Positions 63,399-64,000 of a stretch of DNA of 64,000 nucleotides are shown here, piece after piece; the stretch's first letter is position 1, and every line of letters begins with the position of its first letter. This DNA is from Haloplasma contractile SSD-17B (GTDB lineage Bacteria > Bacillota_I > Bacilli_A > Haloplasmatales > Haloplasmataceae), in NCBI RefSeq assembly GCF_000215935.2, contig NZ_AFNU02000005.1, forward strand, positions 124,001 through 188,000. Reading direction: 5' to 3'. The translations under genes were made by a program, and so were the position numbers. The notes below the pieces were generated by a model. It did no database searches. It was not told where the DNA came from and saw nothing but the letters and a program-made list of their open reading frames with translations.

Positions 63399-63818
63399 TT
63401 ACTCCCTCGTTTCTGTAGTTTTAACTACTTCTTTTATTATTTGTTTAATTTTATTTTCTGCGAAATTCTCTGCATTTGCGATCATTATTTCAGTAACATC
63501 ACCATCATATTTCTCTCTACCATCCAATAATATCTTAAAAAACATTTTGTCAAATAGATATTCCATATAATATGCATTCTTAGCATTTATTAGTACCTGA
63601 TTATCAATTTCATATAGATCAACCAGCAACATATTTTTTAATGTATTCTTTAAATTTTGTTTGTTCAGATTATTTTTATAATTCTTTTTATAATGTTGTA
63701 ATGCTCTCTCTACAATCTCTCTCTTCGATGTATATCCATATAATCTATGCGAATTCAACAATCGCATAAAATCATCACTAAAAGTTGTACTATATTGTTT
63801 GATATCAGTTTCAAGCAT
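63399..63818 (-). CDS. Hypothetical protein with RHH-like start
   Basis: 139 residues. The first 40 (Tyr-Ser-Thr-Thr-Phe-Ser-Asp-Asp-Phe, then Lys-Arg-Glu-Ile-Val-Glu-Arg-Ala-Leu) resemble a ribbon-helix-helix or similar small DNA-binding domain; the rest is helical. Its ATG overlaps the stop of the upstream partial gene. Confidence 0.55.
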   Translation of the reverse strand: MLETDIKQYSTTFSDDFMRLLNSHRLYGYTSKREIVERALQHYKKNYKNNLNKQNLKNTLKNMLLVDLYEIDNQVLINAKNAYYMEYLFDKMFFKILLDGREKYDGDVTEIMIANAENFAENKIKQIIKEVVKTTETRE

Positions 63819-64000
63819 TTTTATCCCCCTTTAGAATCTTTTCGACATTATCACTATCTGCATCAATTATACTTCTTGCTTTTTTGTAACTATAAGCAAG
63901 TACTTCTTCACAAGGTTGTCCACTATTGTTTATGTCTAGGACTTCATTTGCAAATATTAATTTATTTTTTATTATTTGTCTGTTATTTTCATTTAATATA
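63811..64000 (-). CDS. Hypothetical protein, 5' end cut by window edge
   Basis: About 62 visible C-terminal residues, ending at TGA (63811-63813), which overlaps the next ATG. Charged, helical, with no motif recognised. It appears to form an operon with the next two genes. Confidence 0.55.
   Translation of the reverse strand, partial: ILNENNRQIIKNKLIFANEVLDINNSGQPCEEVLAYSYKKARSIIDADSDNVEKILKGDKNA

Noticed and set aside
1-64000. Mycoplasma-type genetic code (TGA as Trp)
   Set aside because: Genes stop cleanly at TGA in places, such as 63811-63813 overlapping the next start, and Trp is encoded by TGG throughout.

Overview
The window is AT-rich, low-GC DNA of Bacillota type, or from a Mollicutes-related lineage such as Haloplasma or Turicibacter. 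The evidence is strong AGGAGG ribosome sites, LytTR/GHKL signalling, lipoproteins with a lipobox, a CarD-like factor and a YozG/DUF2975 pair. TGA appears to act as a stop (for example at 63811-63813, overlapping the next start), so the standard bacterial code fits. Almost every gene lies on the minus strand. The plus strand carries only a SEC-C protein, two small genes at 36.8-37.6 kb, an IS66 fragment and a predicted structured RNA. No tRNA, rRNA or CRISPR array was seen.

Layout: 0-4.3 kb has a cut-off hypothetical gene, a 38-residue lipoprotein ORF and an MMPL/RND transporter with seven tandem repeats in its second outer loop. 4.8-13.3 kb is the first defence block: a prokaryotic viperin, a CarD-like regulator and a complete Wadjet operon (JetABCD). 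13.4-15.4 kb holds an acetyltransferase bracketed by two related 51-52-residue lysine-rich proteins, an acetyltransferase fragment and an HTH protein. 15.7-31.2 kb is mostly housekeeping or surface functions: a SEC-C protein, a DUF2975/HTH/membrane-protein operon, a GT2 glycosyltransferase with a GtrA-like protein, two GH3 glycosidases (one permuted and membrane-anchored), a LytTR two-component pair, UDP-galactopyranose mutase and a lipoprotein.

31.9-63.8 kb is a dense defence island with mobile-element debris. In order it has a TOTE-type primase-helicase, an EndoIII-like glycosylase, small hypothetical genes, a NERD protein, a coiled-coil protein, an Abi/HEPN-like protein with a nucleotidyltransferase, a GIY-YIG/DUF2075 helicase with a MazG-like enzyme, an IS66 fragment abutting a decayed terminase module, and a MORN membrane protein downstream of SIR2-HerA. 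Then come a ubiquitin-like module (Ubl, E2-like, JAB-E1 fusion), a predicted structured RNA, two HTH regulators around an OLD-like ATPase/TOPRIM gene broken by one in-frame stop, and a type I restriction-modification operon with a YgjP-like metallopeptidase. The last 1.2 kb holds three unrecognised genes, one of them cut by the window edge.

The strongest candidates for something little described are the Ubl/E2/JAB-E1 operon with its divergent structured RNA, the nucleotidyltransferase + Abi/HEPN pair followed by coiled-coil and NERD genes, and a 16-bp sequence shared by the SIR2-HerA and HTH-OLD promoters, which suggests co-regulation of neighbouring defence operons. All family assignments were made by eye from motifs; no database search was run.
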